Assembly (NCBI GenBank): GCA_014529385.2
Contig: CM043963.1
Location: forward strand, 106,239,912 to 106,295,911
Source: Adiantum capillus-veneris
Lineage: Eukaryota; Streptophyta; Polypodiopsida; Polypodiales; Pteridaceae
DNA length: 56,000 nt
Reading direction: 5' to 3'
Shown: positions 44,364-53,647 of the stretch, piece by piece
Numbering within the stretch: the stretch's first letter is position 1
Layout of the letters: every line of letters begins with the position of its first letter
Translations under genes and position numbers: made by a program
The notes under the pieces: model-generated
Told to the model about the DNA's origin: nothing
Database searches by the model: none
Seen by the model: only the letters and a program-made list of their open reading frames with translations

Positions 44364-44954
44364 TGTCACAAAGTGATGACGTGGCGGATAGCAGAAACCC
44401 TAATTTCTGCCAGAAACCCTAAAATTCCTGCAAACCCTAATTTTTGCCATAAACTCTAATTTCCAGAAATCGCGGAGGCATTTTAGCAATAAAAATAAAA
44501 ATAAAAAAATAAATATATATTTTTAATGATGAGCGACGCAAATCTTGCTTTTTACTCTACGCAAGAGAAAGGAAGAGAATGCTTTTTTTTTAGTAAAAAA
44601 AAGAGAAGAGCTTGAGAGAGAAGAGCTTTTGAGCTCTTATGCTTTTAACTGGAAAGCTTTTGGGGCTCTGCTTTTGGGCATCCCTTGTAACCTTTAAATT
44701 AGTGGTGAGGGCCTCACTTCTCAGAGCATCTGGACGCAGAGTCTGAGAGTGAATCCCGACCCACTCTCTTGTACTTTGAACTGATTAATATAAAAAGAAA
44801 TACCGAAAGGGGTGCCAGTCTTTGGGGCCAATATCTCTAGGCACGGAACTCCGCCGGGCCAGTGCAAATCTATTGTGATCTATGAATTGTTTCGAAGTGG
44901 TTATTTGGTGTTGTCGTGGTTGATTCTTGACTTGGAGTGTCCAAGTCTGTTACA
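44364..44954 (+). repeat. 3' LTR of element B
   Basis: 591 bp, 47 bp longer than the 5' LTR because of additional AAACCCTAA-type units (about 44394-44465) and AT-rich length variation. The PPT AAGAGGGGGGTA directly precedes it. Confidence 0.95.
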
Positions 44955-44959
44955 GTGTC

Positions 44960-46345
44960 GGGATCGGTACCCACACAATCTGGAGCGAGTCTTGTTTTCA
45001 TCTTGCCTTTTCGTCCACGTTCCTCAGCTGCTCTCGAACTCTGAGGCCTGTCGTTGTCCTTATCATTCTGTTCTTTTTGTCCCTTTTTAGGGCACTTCGT
45101 GGAGATATGTCCATGTTCCCCGCATCCAAAGCACTTCCCCTCTCTAATCAAGCGAGCTCTCTTCTCAGGAGTAAGCTTGGGTCGTGCATCCTTTTTCTCT
45201 GGGTTGCTCTTTTTCTTTCTACTTTCATTCCCAGAAGTCTGTTCGGCTCGTTGTGTCACAACCTCATCTGTGGGGTAGGTCAGATTGCCAGAGTGAATGG
45301 CAAAGCCCCGCTTCGCATGACTCATCAACTCCTGAATAGAAGCTGACTTCTGCTCCAAGCAGTGATCTCGACTCTCTGTAGGTAGACCCAAGGTGAACCG
45401 CTCAATCTGTTCTCTGAACGAGATCTTCTTGAATGAAGAGGCCGGTAGAAAAGAGCTCGAGAATCTTTCACAATAAGCATTTATTGTATCTTTCTTGGTC
45501 ATCCAAAGATGGTTCCAAGTAGCTCGTATATCTCCTTCATACTCTTGCGTCAACCAAGAAGAAATAAAAAGCTTCTTAAATTTCAGCCATTTAACTGGCG
45601 CAGTCTTGTTTAGAAGAAGCGTGGACCACCAAGTGCGAGCATTCCCCTTAAAGTAAGAGGCAGCTCTCCGAATCTTGGAGTGCTCGGAGTAGCGTCCTCC
45701 CGCGAAAGCGATGCCAAACTGCTGTATAAAAGACAAAGCCTTCGAAGCATCTGAGTATCCTGAAAAAGTATCAAATTTGATCGAGTGTCCACCTTCCTTA
45801 AACTCTCGGAGTTTCTTGCTTTTATCTTCCAGAAAGTCATACTGGTTGGCTTTATAAAATTTCTTCTTGTTCGCATAGAAGTTTCCGTCATCGGAATCTG
45901 AGCTGTCTGTAGACGAGTCCTCAGTAGAACTGTCAGTCTCTGGGCGAGATTTATCCTTCTTTGCCTTTTTCTTGCCCTTTCCGAAGCGTTGTTTCTTGCT
46001 TCGCTTTTTGCCTTTTCTGTCTTCTTTGCTCGAATTTGAAGAGCTAGAAGAACTGTCAGAAGAAGAAGAAGAAGAAGAACTGGGTACTCCTTCAAAGTGA
46101 ACACGCTTTTTCTGTTTCTTTGCTTTGTCAAATGTCGACTGGCGACCCAAATAACTGGGGAAGTCAGTGCTTTTCTTCTGCTTTTTGGCTTTCCTTTGCG
46201 CGTCAAAAAGCTGAGCAATCCGTGCATCCACCACCTCTTCTAATTCCTTCTTTGAATTTTTCTTGTGAGTAGAAGGTTTCTTGAGAGCGGGTTTCAAGGG
46301 TGGTGTAGTGGTTTTCTGCCACTGCTCGTGAACTTCCTTAAAAGA
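44960..46345 (-). CDS. Element A gag (open, N-terminus missing)
   Basis: Open for about 460 codons on the minus strand. The order is WQKTTTPPLKPALKKPS, VVDARIAQLFDAQRKAKKQK, a Ser-rich then Lys/Glu-rich disordered region, the capsid-like core (SFIQQFGIAFAGGRYSEHSK, RTWWSTLLLNKTAPVKW, FTLGLPTESRDHCLEQKSA) and the CCHC knuckle CFGCGEHGHISTKC. It ends at the insertion point of B (RLAPDCVGTD). Apparent extensions of the frame into B's LTR (left) and beyond 46345 (right) are not gag. It is better preserved than the gag of B although A must be the older insertion. Confidence 0.88.
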
Positions 46346-47253
46346 AGTAGAGAGATGGAGAGAGAAGAGAATACGACACCAGAATGTTGTTAAACCCTCC
46401 TCCGAAGGCCCCACTCTCTATGGCGAGAGCGGTCTACTACTGATTGCACAAATGTGGTGCAGAGGTGCTGATGCAATGTTCTTGATGCTATGATGCATGA
46501 GGTCCTAGGTCGGTGACGATGGCGACGGCGAGGTGACGACAACGCTGCCCTTGATGGCTGAAAATCGCTGGTTTGGCCTTGCTGAAAACGCTGATGTGGA
46601 TCTATGAAAACGCTGATGTAGCTGTGTCAAAAACGCTGCTACTCTTGGCTGGTTTTATCTGTGGACAGCAAGCTGAAAAACGACAGTAGATCAGGGCTGA
46701 AAACGCTGATTCGTCTGCTGCAAAAATGCTGATGTGTTTGCTGTAGATGCTTGTGGAAACGCTAGACCAAAGACTGATCTGCGACGCGGGAATGGCTGCT
46801 GAAAACGCTGGGCTTATCTGATGAAAAACGCTAGGTCTTGCAGGGTTCTTGCTTGAGAAGTTTGCTAGAGATGCGTGCTGCAAGTAGTTGCCTGTGCACT
46901 CCTTTCTTCTTCTGCCAGAATACACTAGCGCTAGGTTTCTTATATACAGGCTTGGCTGAATTGCCCTACCCAGTTTCCCAACAAAAGTCACTTAAACGTA
47001 ATAAGTGAAAAATGGCTAAAATAGGGAAAATAGGTTTTTTGCTCTGTCAAATGCTCCTGATGAAATCTGATGGTAATGCTGATGATCATACTGTGCGCAA
47101 GTAGAGGATATGCATCTACTGTAAGTGCCTGGTCATGCACAGTCTGCGAACAGACTCACAAAAGTGCCAGAACACTTCCTAAGCTAGGCCAACTGAACCC
47201 TTGTCATGAAGTAGCTTGTTCACGTACACATAGGGTTAGATGTGCACGTGACA
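46346..47253 (-). mobile_element. 3' LTR of element E (left limit approximate)
   Basis: On the minus strand it starts TGTCACGTGCACA at 47253, directly after the PPT-like AAAAAAGAAGGGGA. It has a TATATAAG on the minus strand at about 46938-46945 and about nine AAACGCT/CAGCGTTT motifs between 46555 and 46830. The far end should carry the LTR terminus, but no match to the F LTR end is visible at 46346, where element A gag begins. The LTR end is therefore probably truncated or the junction is a deletion. Confidence 0.7.
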
Positions 47254-47261
47254 TCCCCTTC

Positions 47262-48560
47262 TTTTTTAAGTGAGGTACTGGTACCGATCTGCATGGTTTC
47301 CTTGTAGGTTGCCAACAATTCGGGATAATCTTTGAAAAATTCTTCATCAACCAACACTGCTTTGTGGGTTCCTCGATCCTTGAACTTCAAAAAGTTCTGT
47401 TTCACTTACTTCTTTGAACCATGGTGAACCCGATGCAACAACACTTGCTCCGGCTCCATGACTTCAGCTTCATTGACGATCTCCGGTTCTTCTCTTCTGA
47501 AATATGTGGTGTTCCCTGAAACACTTTCAACCAAGAAACATGGCAAACGTTGTGCATTGACCATGAGTTGGGCAATTGCAATTTCATTGAAACCTCATTT
47601 ATCTTTTTAATGAGAGGAAATGGACCATACATTCGAAAAGACGACTTAGGGCATTTCTTTCCGAAATGGACCATACATTCGAAAAGACGACTTAGGGCAT
47701 TTCTTTCCAACTTGCTTAAGACGTTGCTTCATGATTCTTAAATACACCCAATCCCCTTTCTTGATCGAAACATCCTGGTGTGAGTAAGACTCCTGAGCCT
47801 TGCTAAGCCGAAGCTTCACACTCTCAGAAATCTCATCCAGCGACTGACTTTCAGCATTGGCATCAGGCATTGACTGACCGAGCGAGTCAAAAGTGATTGG
47901 AATAGATGGCCAAAAGCTACCTCATACGGAGTTCGACCAATGGCAGAGAAATAAGAGTCATTCAAAATAGCCTGAATCAATGGGAGATAGAACTTCTAGT
48001 GAGACTGTTGATCATGCACATACGCTTTAAAACATCAAAAGCCAATTGATTGCAAATCTCTGTCTGACCATTTGATTGTAAGAGTGCGCGCCAAAAATTA
48101 GACGTGAACTTAACATTCCTATCTGAAACAACGATTTTGGCAAACCATAGAGGGGGTACCAATGCTTGATGAACAACCGTGCTACATCTTGTGCGGTAAA
48201 TGTGGCCTTACAAGGAATCAACATGCAAAACTTGCTGAAATGATCAACAATTGTCAAACATTGAGTGTTCCTTGAATGCAAACTAGGTGGAAGGTTAGTC
48301 TTGAAAAGGTCCATCGGGAATAGGCAACGGAAGCAAGAGGCCTTGCTGCTTACCCCGAGGAGCTTTTACCTTTTGACATATAGTGCACTGTGTGACATAT
48401 CGAAACACATCTTTTCGCATTTTAGGCCAATAAAAGAATCTTTCTATTTTTTCCAAAGTGGTGTTCATTCCCTTGTGCCCACCTGTGAGAGAGTCATGTG
48501 CATCATGCAATATGGTTGTCCTGAGAGAGGGCAACACACATAGACGTTGACGAAAATACA
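47262..48560 (-). pseudogene. Element E integrase and C-terminal chromodomain-like tail
   Basis: Zinc part: LHDAHDSLTGGHKGMNTTL, FFYWPKMRKDV, CTICQKVKAPRG. Core, broken: FKTNLPPS..., TIVDHFSKFCMLIPCKA, then a shifted region covering the second Asp and Glu blocks. C-terminal domain: SIKKGDWVYLRIMKQRLKQV and FRMYGPFPLIKKINEVSMKL. The end resembles a divergent chromodomain (FLKFKDRGTHKAVLVDEEFF) and is shared with element F. A 46-bp tandem duplication (47617-47662 and 47663-47708) adds another frame break. Confidence 0.85.
47617..47708. repeat. 46-bp tandem duplication in element E
   Basis: GAAATGGACCATACATTCGA... to CATTTCTTTCC is repeated head to tail with a 46-bp offset and no visible differences in the core, so it is recent. 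It shifts the frame. Confidence 0.9.
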
Positions 48561-48599
48561 ACAAACCATCATGAATGAGATAGTTGCTTGGCCCTTGGG

Positions 48600-50112
48600 A
48601 AGCAAGAGCTTACAACCATTGCTTACCAAACTCGGAATCCGCATACTGGTTCTTCATGCTGTCGAAAGACACACCCTGAAGAGAAATTGTGGATCTTGAC
48701 TCAAGGGCCAAAATCTGTTCTTTGTAACTTAACGCATCTGCAACAGGGTTAGCTTTTCCAAGCACATACTCAATCAAACCTCCAAATTGCTCAAAAAATT
48801 GTGACCACCGTGCTTGGCGATCACTCCAATGTGCACTAGGCATAGACTGGAGTCACTTGAGGGCTTGGTGATCTGTGCGAACTGTAAACTCTTTACCATA
48901 AAGAAAATGCTTCCAATGCTTAAGAGAGTGAATGACAGACAAAAGTTATTTATCATAAATTGAATTGTTCTCTTCTACACTATTGAGCTTTCGATTAAGG
49001 AAAGCTACTGGACGACCATGCTGCTGAAGCACAGCGCGACATTGCTCGCATCCGTCCATACCTCAAAGGGGTCATCCCAAGAGGCAAGGATAAGACACGA
49101 CGCTTCTGTCACCGCAACCTTGAGAGCTGCGAAAGCCTCAGTAGCTGCCTTGGGCAAGTCTACGCACTGACGACGAGTCTTTATCCCTTTCAAAACGTCA
49201 GTCATAGGTGCGGCAATGCGTGCAAAATTCTCTATATGCAAACTATATGCTTGACATAAACCAAGAAAAGAACGCATGTCATATGTAGTTTTGGGCAAAT
49301 CCCAATTACGTACCTGTTCCACCTTCGCGGGGTTTAGCTTGACGCCTTTTGTAGAAATGATATAACCCAGATAAGTAACTTCAGTGAGAAAAAATTTAGT
49401 TTTCTTAGCTGCAATGTATTGCTGACTCTCATCTAAATGGGTCAATACCCTTTCTACATCTTTTTCATGTTGTTCCCACGATGCAGAAAAAATGAGAATA
49501 TCATCCAGAAAGATGAACACACATATACCAACCATATGGCCAAAACGGCCTACCATGAGACGATTAAATGTAGCCACGGCACCTGTCAATCCAAAAGGCA
49601 TAACAACATATTCCCATTGCCCTCGTTCTGTGTGAAAAGCAGTCTTGAAGATGTCGCCTTTGAATACCCTTACCTGATGGTATCCACTCTTGAGATCGAC
49701 TTTATTGAAGACCTTTGCCCCATTGAGCCTATCAAGGATATACTCAATGCGAGGCATCGGAAACTTGTTCTTGACGGTCATCTTGTTCAATGCCCTGTAA
49801 TCGACACACAAACGAGACGAACCATCTTTCTTGCGGACAAACAAAATAGGAGCAGCAAAAGGACTTACACTAGGACGTATGAATCCTCTAGCCACCAACG
49901 CGTGAATTGCAGCTCTAACTCTTCTTCCTGTGTCTTGTTCAAACGGTAGGGAGACTTACTGACAGGCTGTGCCCCCTCCGTAAGCTCGATGTGATGGTCC
50001 TCCGGCCGCTCGGGTGGGAGACGGGGTGGAAGATCATCCTGCAAAAAGAGATGCTTAAACTTGGTAAACAAAGCTGAATACTTGTCTGGAGCCTGAATGC
50101 TCTGTGTAACTG
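48600..50112 (-). pseudogene. Element E reverse transcriptase-RNase H
   Basis: RT is nearly continuous from 50071, with one break near 49895. It has [88 protein letters not shown], and the catalytic [13 protein letters not shown]. In the thumb region, [20 protein letters not shown] and [17 protein letters not shown] can be seen. RNase H (about 49290-48620) is broken at least twice and ends QFGGLIEYVLGKANPVADAL. The sequence is cut at 50112 by the truncated LTR of element F, so protease and gag are missing here. Confidence 0.9.
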
Positions 50113-50896
50113 TTTTTGAAGAGGAACAACCAGCGTTTTCAGAATTCAGCCCTTGGTGTTTTTAGCCCTGCACAGCAGCCAACGTTTTCAGTTTTCAGCC
50201 CATCGCCGTCGCGGTGCGGGTGAGATCTAATCTTCACGGCTACGGTCTGGTACTTCGGCAGCCCATCGAGCCTCCTCTCGGCCATTCCCTCGCTGGCATC
50301 GAGTGCTCATATTTCTTCCCTTTCATCGCCGTCATCGAGATCTGCATTTTCAGCCCTGCTCTACGTGAGAGATCTACTGCGTTTTTCGTCGCAGATCTGC
50401 GTTTTTGCAGCCATCATTTATCCCTTTATTCCTCTCACATCGGGAGCGCAAATCAGCCCCAAATCTACCCTTGGTGGCCATTCGCAATCCCACATCGAGA
50501 AGGATCCAAAGGTGCATCAAATCAGCCCCGAAGGTGCCTCTTCCCGAGGAGTTACCACGGTGATTTGTCGTCGTCAAGTCATTAGGGTCTGCATTGAGGT
50601 ATTGCATTGTGTATACATTCCATTTATGCAATCTAAAGCAAATACCACATCGGTAAAGGTGTGGGGGCCCCTTGAGAGGGTTGGTTGGGACCCCATCGGG
50701 TGTCGGTCTCTTCTTGTCTCTCTTTCTCTCTCCCTCTGCACATCTCTATTGCATTCTCTCGACCCCTCTCTTCAGGGGAACATAAAAGGAACATTCATTG
50801 AAGTACAAAGCATTCACTAACGCAAGGAAAGAAGGAAAGGATTTTGTGGAAGTGTAAAACTAGATCTTCACCATTTTAATTCCGTTGCACGTGACA
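50113..50896 (+). repeat. 5' LTR of element F, first ~520 bp deleted
   Basis: Matches 54170-54950 of the 3' LTR from TTTTTGAAGAGGAACAACC to the end CACGTGACA. The first part of the LTR (53648 to about 54169 in the 3' copy) is missing. It contains CAGCGTTTTCAG motifs at about 50131-50200 and a pyrimidine-rich CTCTTTCTCTCTCCC segment near 50720. Confidence 0.9.
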
Positions 50897-50897
50897 T

Positions 50898-50909
50898 TGG
50901 TATCAAAGC
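50898..50909 (+). promoter_or_regulatory. Primer-binding site of element F
   Basis: TGGTATCAAAGC, one base after the LTR; 11 of 12 bases match the usual initiator tRNA-Met complement. Confidence 0.85.
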
Positions 50910-51177
50910 TTTGAAGATTTTGCACTGATCCGCAAATGCACAACAAGTTTTTTTTCTCTCGTGTTTTTTGGTTGTGTTGGCAGTCCTTCCGTGTATACTC
51001 CTCTCACTCTTGGAACAGCAGGCTTGTCATTGTGCGTAGAGCGGTGCTCCTTGAGCTTCGGAAAATAGCAACCAATTGTATACCGGGTGTTGCATGCGGG
51101 GTGCGCCGACGAGGGGGTAGATAGGCTCCCGAAGATTAGTGTGCGACCTTCCTTGAACCAAGAGGAGAAATCCTTGC

Positions 51178-52720
51178 ATGGTCAAGACTCGTAGCGGTAT
51201 GAATACCTCCACAAATCAAGAAGGCGAGCAAGGGCCACCTATGGATCCTCCAAGCCCTCCCCCAACTCCTCCACCTTCACCATCAAATCCCATGGATGCT
51301 ATGATGCGCATGATGATGCAGCAAGACGAAGCTCGGCGACAAGAGCGTGTGGAAGCGGCGGAGCGTGAGGAGCGTTGATTGGCGGCCGAAGCCGAGGCTC
51401 GTAGGCTGGAAAGAGATGCCATGTGTGATCTCATCACCAACTTGGCGGTGCGACCCGAGCCCCCATCTTCGGAGCCCGATTATAAAAAGCTTGCAAAGAC
51501 CATCGCGGAGGCAACCATTGCTACACGGACGACCAATGATCCAATTCCCGAGAAGATCACGTTCAGTAAGTATGACGGTAAGATGGATGCTATTGTCATT
51601 TACTCGTGGTTGCATCAATTTACATCCTATTTTGCGGTTGTTAGAAAGTCTGAAAATAACAAGGTTCTCTTGGCTTCCATGCATCTCACGAGTGATGCCA
51701 TCACTTGGAAGAATGAACAAGGTTCTCTTGGCTTCCATGCATCTCACGGGTGATGCCATCACTTGGAAGGATGAATGGATGGAGAAGCAAGAGGTGGCCC
51801 ATACGGCTGCCCATGCCGAGTCCTACCTCGTTCCCCCTCTCGAGCTTAGTTGGGAGGAGTTCACGGAGGATCTCAAGACTCGCTTCCTCCCTCCACAGTA
51901 CTTGGAAGCGTTTGAAGGAGGATTTTTGTCTCAACAAGGTAAACCGGTGATGTCTTATGCTAACCGTGTGTCACAGCTAGGTGGACAATTGCGAAAATCG
52001 GATGAGGAGAGGTTAGAAGCTTTTCTCTTTGGATTGGACCACTCGATCAAGTTTGACGTGGAGGCCGGTGATCCAACGACATTGCAAGAAGCAATCCGCT
52101 TTGCTCAACTCCAAGAGATGAAGCACAACAAGGGTAAGCTTAAGACGGCCTCGGGTAATGGTACTTCTTCCTCTCATGACTCGTCTAAGGAAAAGGACAA
52201 GGATCCTATTGGGAATGGTAGCCATAAAAAGAACTCTCTCAGTTCTTCTTCTCGATCTAATTCTCCATCTCGATCTCAGGCGATAACTCTAAGGATACTG
52301 GTAAAGGAAGATCTGATAAATCTAAACTCACACCTTATGAAAAGATTGCCCAAGGAGTTTTAGGTGGTCAATTAAGTGAAGAAGAACAAGCATTGTATGC
52401 AAAGGAACATAGGTGTTTTCATTGTCATGTAGTCGGTCACATGAAAAGGGAATGTCCTAAGAAAGAATCTAACAAGGAAACCTCTACTACATTAACTTCT
52501 GATGCTACCCCTCAAGTGAATGCTATGAGTGTGGTAAAGCAAGAAGCTAAGCAGGAAAGGACTTTCGAAGAGGATGAACTCATAAAATGTTATGGACATG
52601 TTAGTGGTCAAAAGGTCATTGTGTTGTTTGATTTTGGAAGTTCTCAAGATGTCATAAGAGAATCTCTTGTGAAATGTGCACGTCTTCAGACTTCTCCCAT
52701 CCCCACGCTCCTGGTGTAGG
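51178..52720 (+). pseudogene. Element F gag-protease remnant
   Basis: ATG at 51178 (MVKTRSGMNTSTNQEG), a Pro-rich segment, a Met-rich helix and an Arg/Glu/Ala-rich coiled coil with one TGA at 51376. EKITFSKYDGKMDAIVIYSW begins the capsid-like core. A 58-bp tandem duplication (51658-51715 and 51716-51773) shifts the frame. The core continues with WEEFTEDLKTRFLPPQYLEA, SYANRVSQLGGQLRKSDEER and FAQLQEMKHNKGK, a Ser-rich stretch and, after another shift, the CCHC knuckle CFHCHVVGHMKREC (52412-52453). A protease remnant follows (VIVLFDFGSSQDVIRESLV; the active-site Ser reads Phe) and stops near 52720. Confidence 0.9.
51658..51773. repeat. 58-bp tandem duplication in element F gag
   Basis: AACAAGGTTCTCTTGGCTTC... 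repeated head to tail, differing at only two positions by eye; the 58-bp offset breaks the frame. Confidence 0.9.
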
Positions 52721-52799
52721 GGTTCTCTGAAGGCATGCACGCTTCGATTTTTCAAGAATGTGATGATGTCAAGTTGATCATTCAACAAACCCTCTAAAC

Positions 52800-53636
52800 T
52801 TGCAGGAATTGGGAGAAGCTAACGTTTTCTCATCAAAGATAATGTGTCGCAGCCCATCCTCATTCGAGGTGAGAGCGGTATTCCCTCTCTCCCTCTCATC
52901 TCTCATATCCAAGCAAACAGAGAACTACGTCGAGGAGCCCAAGCAACAGTCATCTGTGTCAACCCCACATCAAGGAACTTGGGTATTCCTGAGAGGTTTT
53001 GTTAAGGTCAATTCGGTGTTTTCCCAGGATCATCGTTCCCCTACACACCCTCCCCATCAACCTATGGACATTGTCTCCGACAAATTGCATGACGAGGAAC
53101 ATGCAGGTAAAAATTTTTCTCCATTGGATAAAGAGAGGCCAAAACCAGGTGATTTCTCATTTAGGAGGCTTCACCGTCCCAAGGTGCGGTCTTTTGGTTT
53201 ACCATTTCTCTTTGTTCGTAAGAAATCAAACTCATTTCAATTTTGTGTGGATTTCAGGGCACTCAAGTCAAGGATGGTCAAATTCCAGAAGACGAGACCT
53301 CACGTGGCTGTTCCTTTGGAACGTCCATAGGAGGCACAACGAGTTTCCAAAGTGGACCTATCGAGTTGCCGCCACAAGGGTGGGCTTCCAAGGAACAATC
53401 CAAAAGAAGAACCACCGGAGATCATTGTTCCCGTCAAAGTCACCAAGTCGAAGTGTTTTCGAATGCTTCCATTTCAATTTGGCAATAAGAAAGATGCGAA
53501 GCAATATTTCCTCAAATTCAAGGATCGAGGGGCACATGAAGCGGCGTGGGTGGACGAGGAATTCTTCATCGATTACCCGGATTTGCTAGCCTTATACAAG
53601 GAGGCCATGCAGATCGGTACCCGTACCTCATCTTAA
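52800..53636 (+). pseudogene. Element F RT sliver fused to chromodomain-like tail
   Basis: After about 400 bp of spacer, PFLFVRKKSNSFQFCVDFRAL (about 53203-53268) is the start of RT. The rest of RT, RNase H and the integrase core are missing. The sequence resumes with PEEPPEIIV-type spacer and then the family C-terminal tail (YFLKFKDRGAHEAAWVDEEF, DYPDLLALYKEAMQIGTRTS), stopping at 53636 just before the PPT. The deletion leaves the element dependent on other copies for movement. Confidence 0.8.
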
Positions 53637-53647
53637 GCAGGAGGGGA

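Larger units (their letters stand above)
38489..44954 (+). mobile_element. Ty3/gypsy chromovirus-like element B, complete with both LTRs
   Basis: 6466 bp, nested in element A in the opposite orientation. 5' LTR 38489-39032, PBS 39034-39045, gag 39103-40667, protease-RT-RNaseH-integrase-chromodomain about 40700-43758, PPT AAGAGGGGGGTA ending 44363, 3' LTR 44364-44954, TSD GTGTC. The LTRs differ by about 13 substitutions over the roughly 430 bp that align without gaps (about 3%, by eye), nearly all transitions, plus a length difference in the AAACCCTAA cluster. Coding regions carry many stops and shifts. Confidence 0.95.
38484..44959. repeat. 5-bp target-site duplication of element B
   Basis: GTGTC at 38484-38488 directly before TGTCACAAAG and at 44955-44959 directly after CTGTTACA. 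Confidence 0.9.
33659..46345 (-). mobile_element. Ty3/gypsy chromovirus-like element A, split by B, 5' end lost
   Basis: Minus-strand element. The 3' LTR is at 33659-34325, pol at 34884-38483 and gag at 44960-46345. The gap is the complete element B (38489-44954) inserted between gag and protease. Removing B and one GTGTC rejoins the frame region CVGTD...DESTELC, which aligns with the gag-protease junction of B itself. The N-terminus of gag and the 5' LTR are missing right of 46345, where element E sequence begins. Confidence 0.9.

Noticed and set aside
44870-44959. C-terminal extension of element A gag beyond 44960
   Set aside because: These codons lie in the LTR of element B and the duplicated GTGTC; the frame is open there only by chance.
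52800-53330. 176-codon plus-strand ORF as a separate gene
   Set aside because: It is the spacer plus RT start (FLFVRKKSNSFQFCVDFRAL) of deleted element F and not an independent gene.
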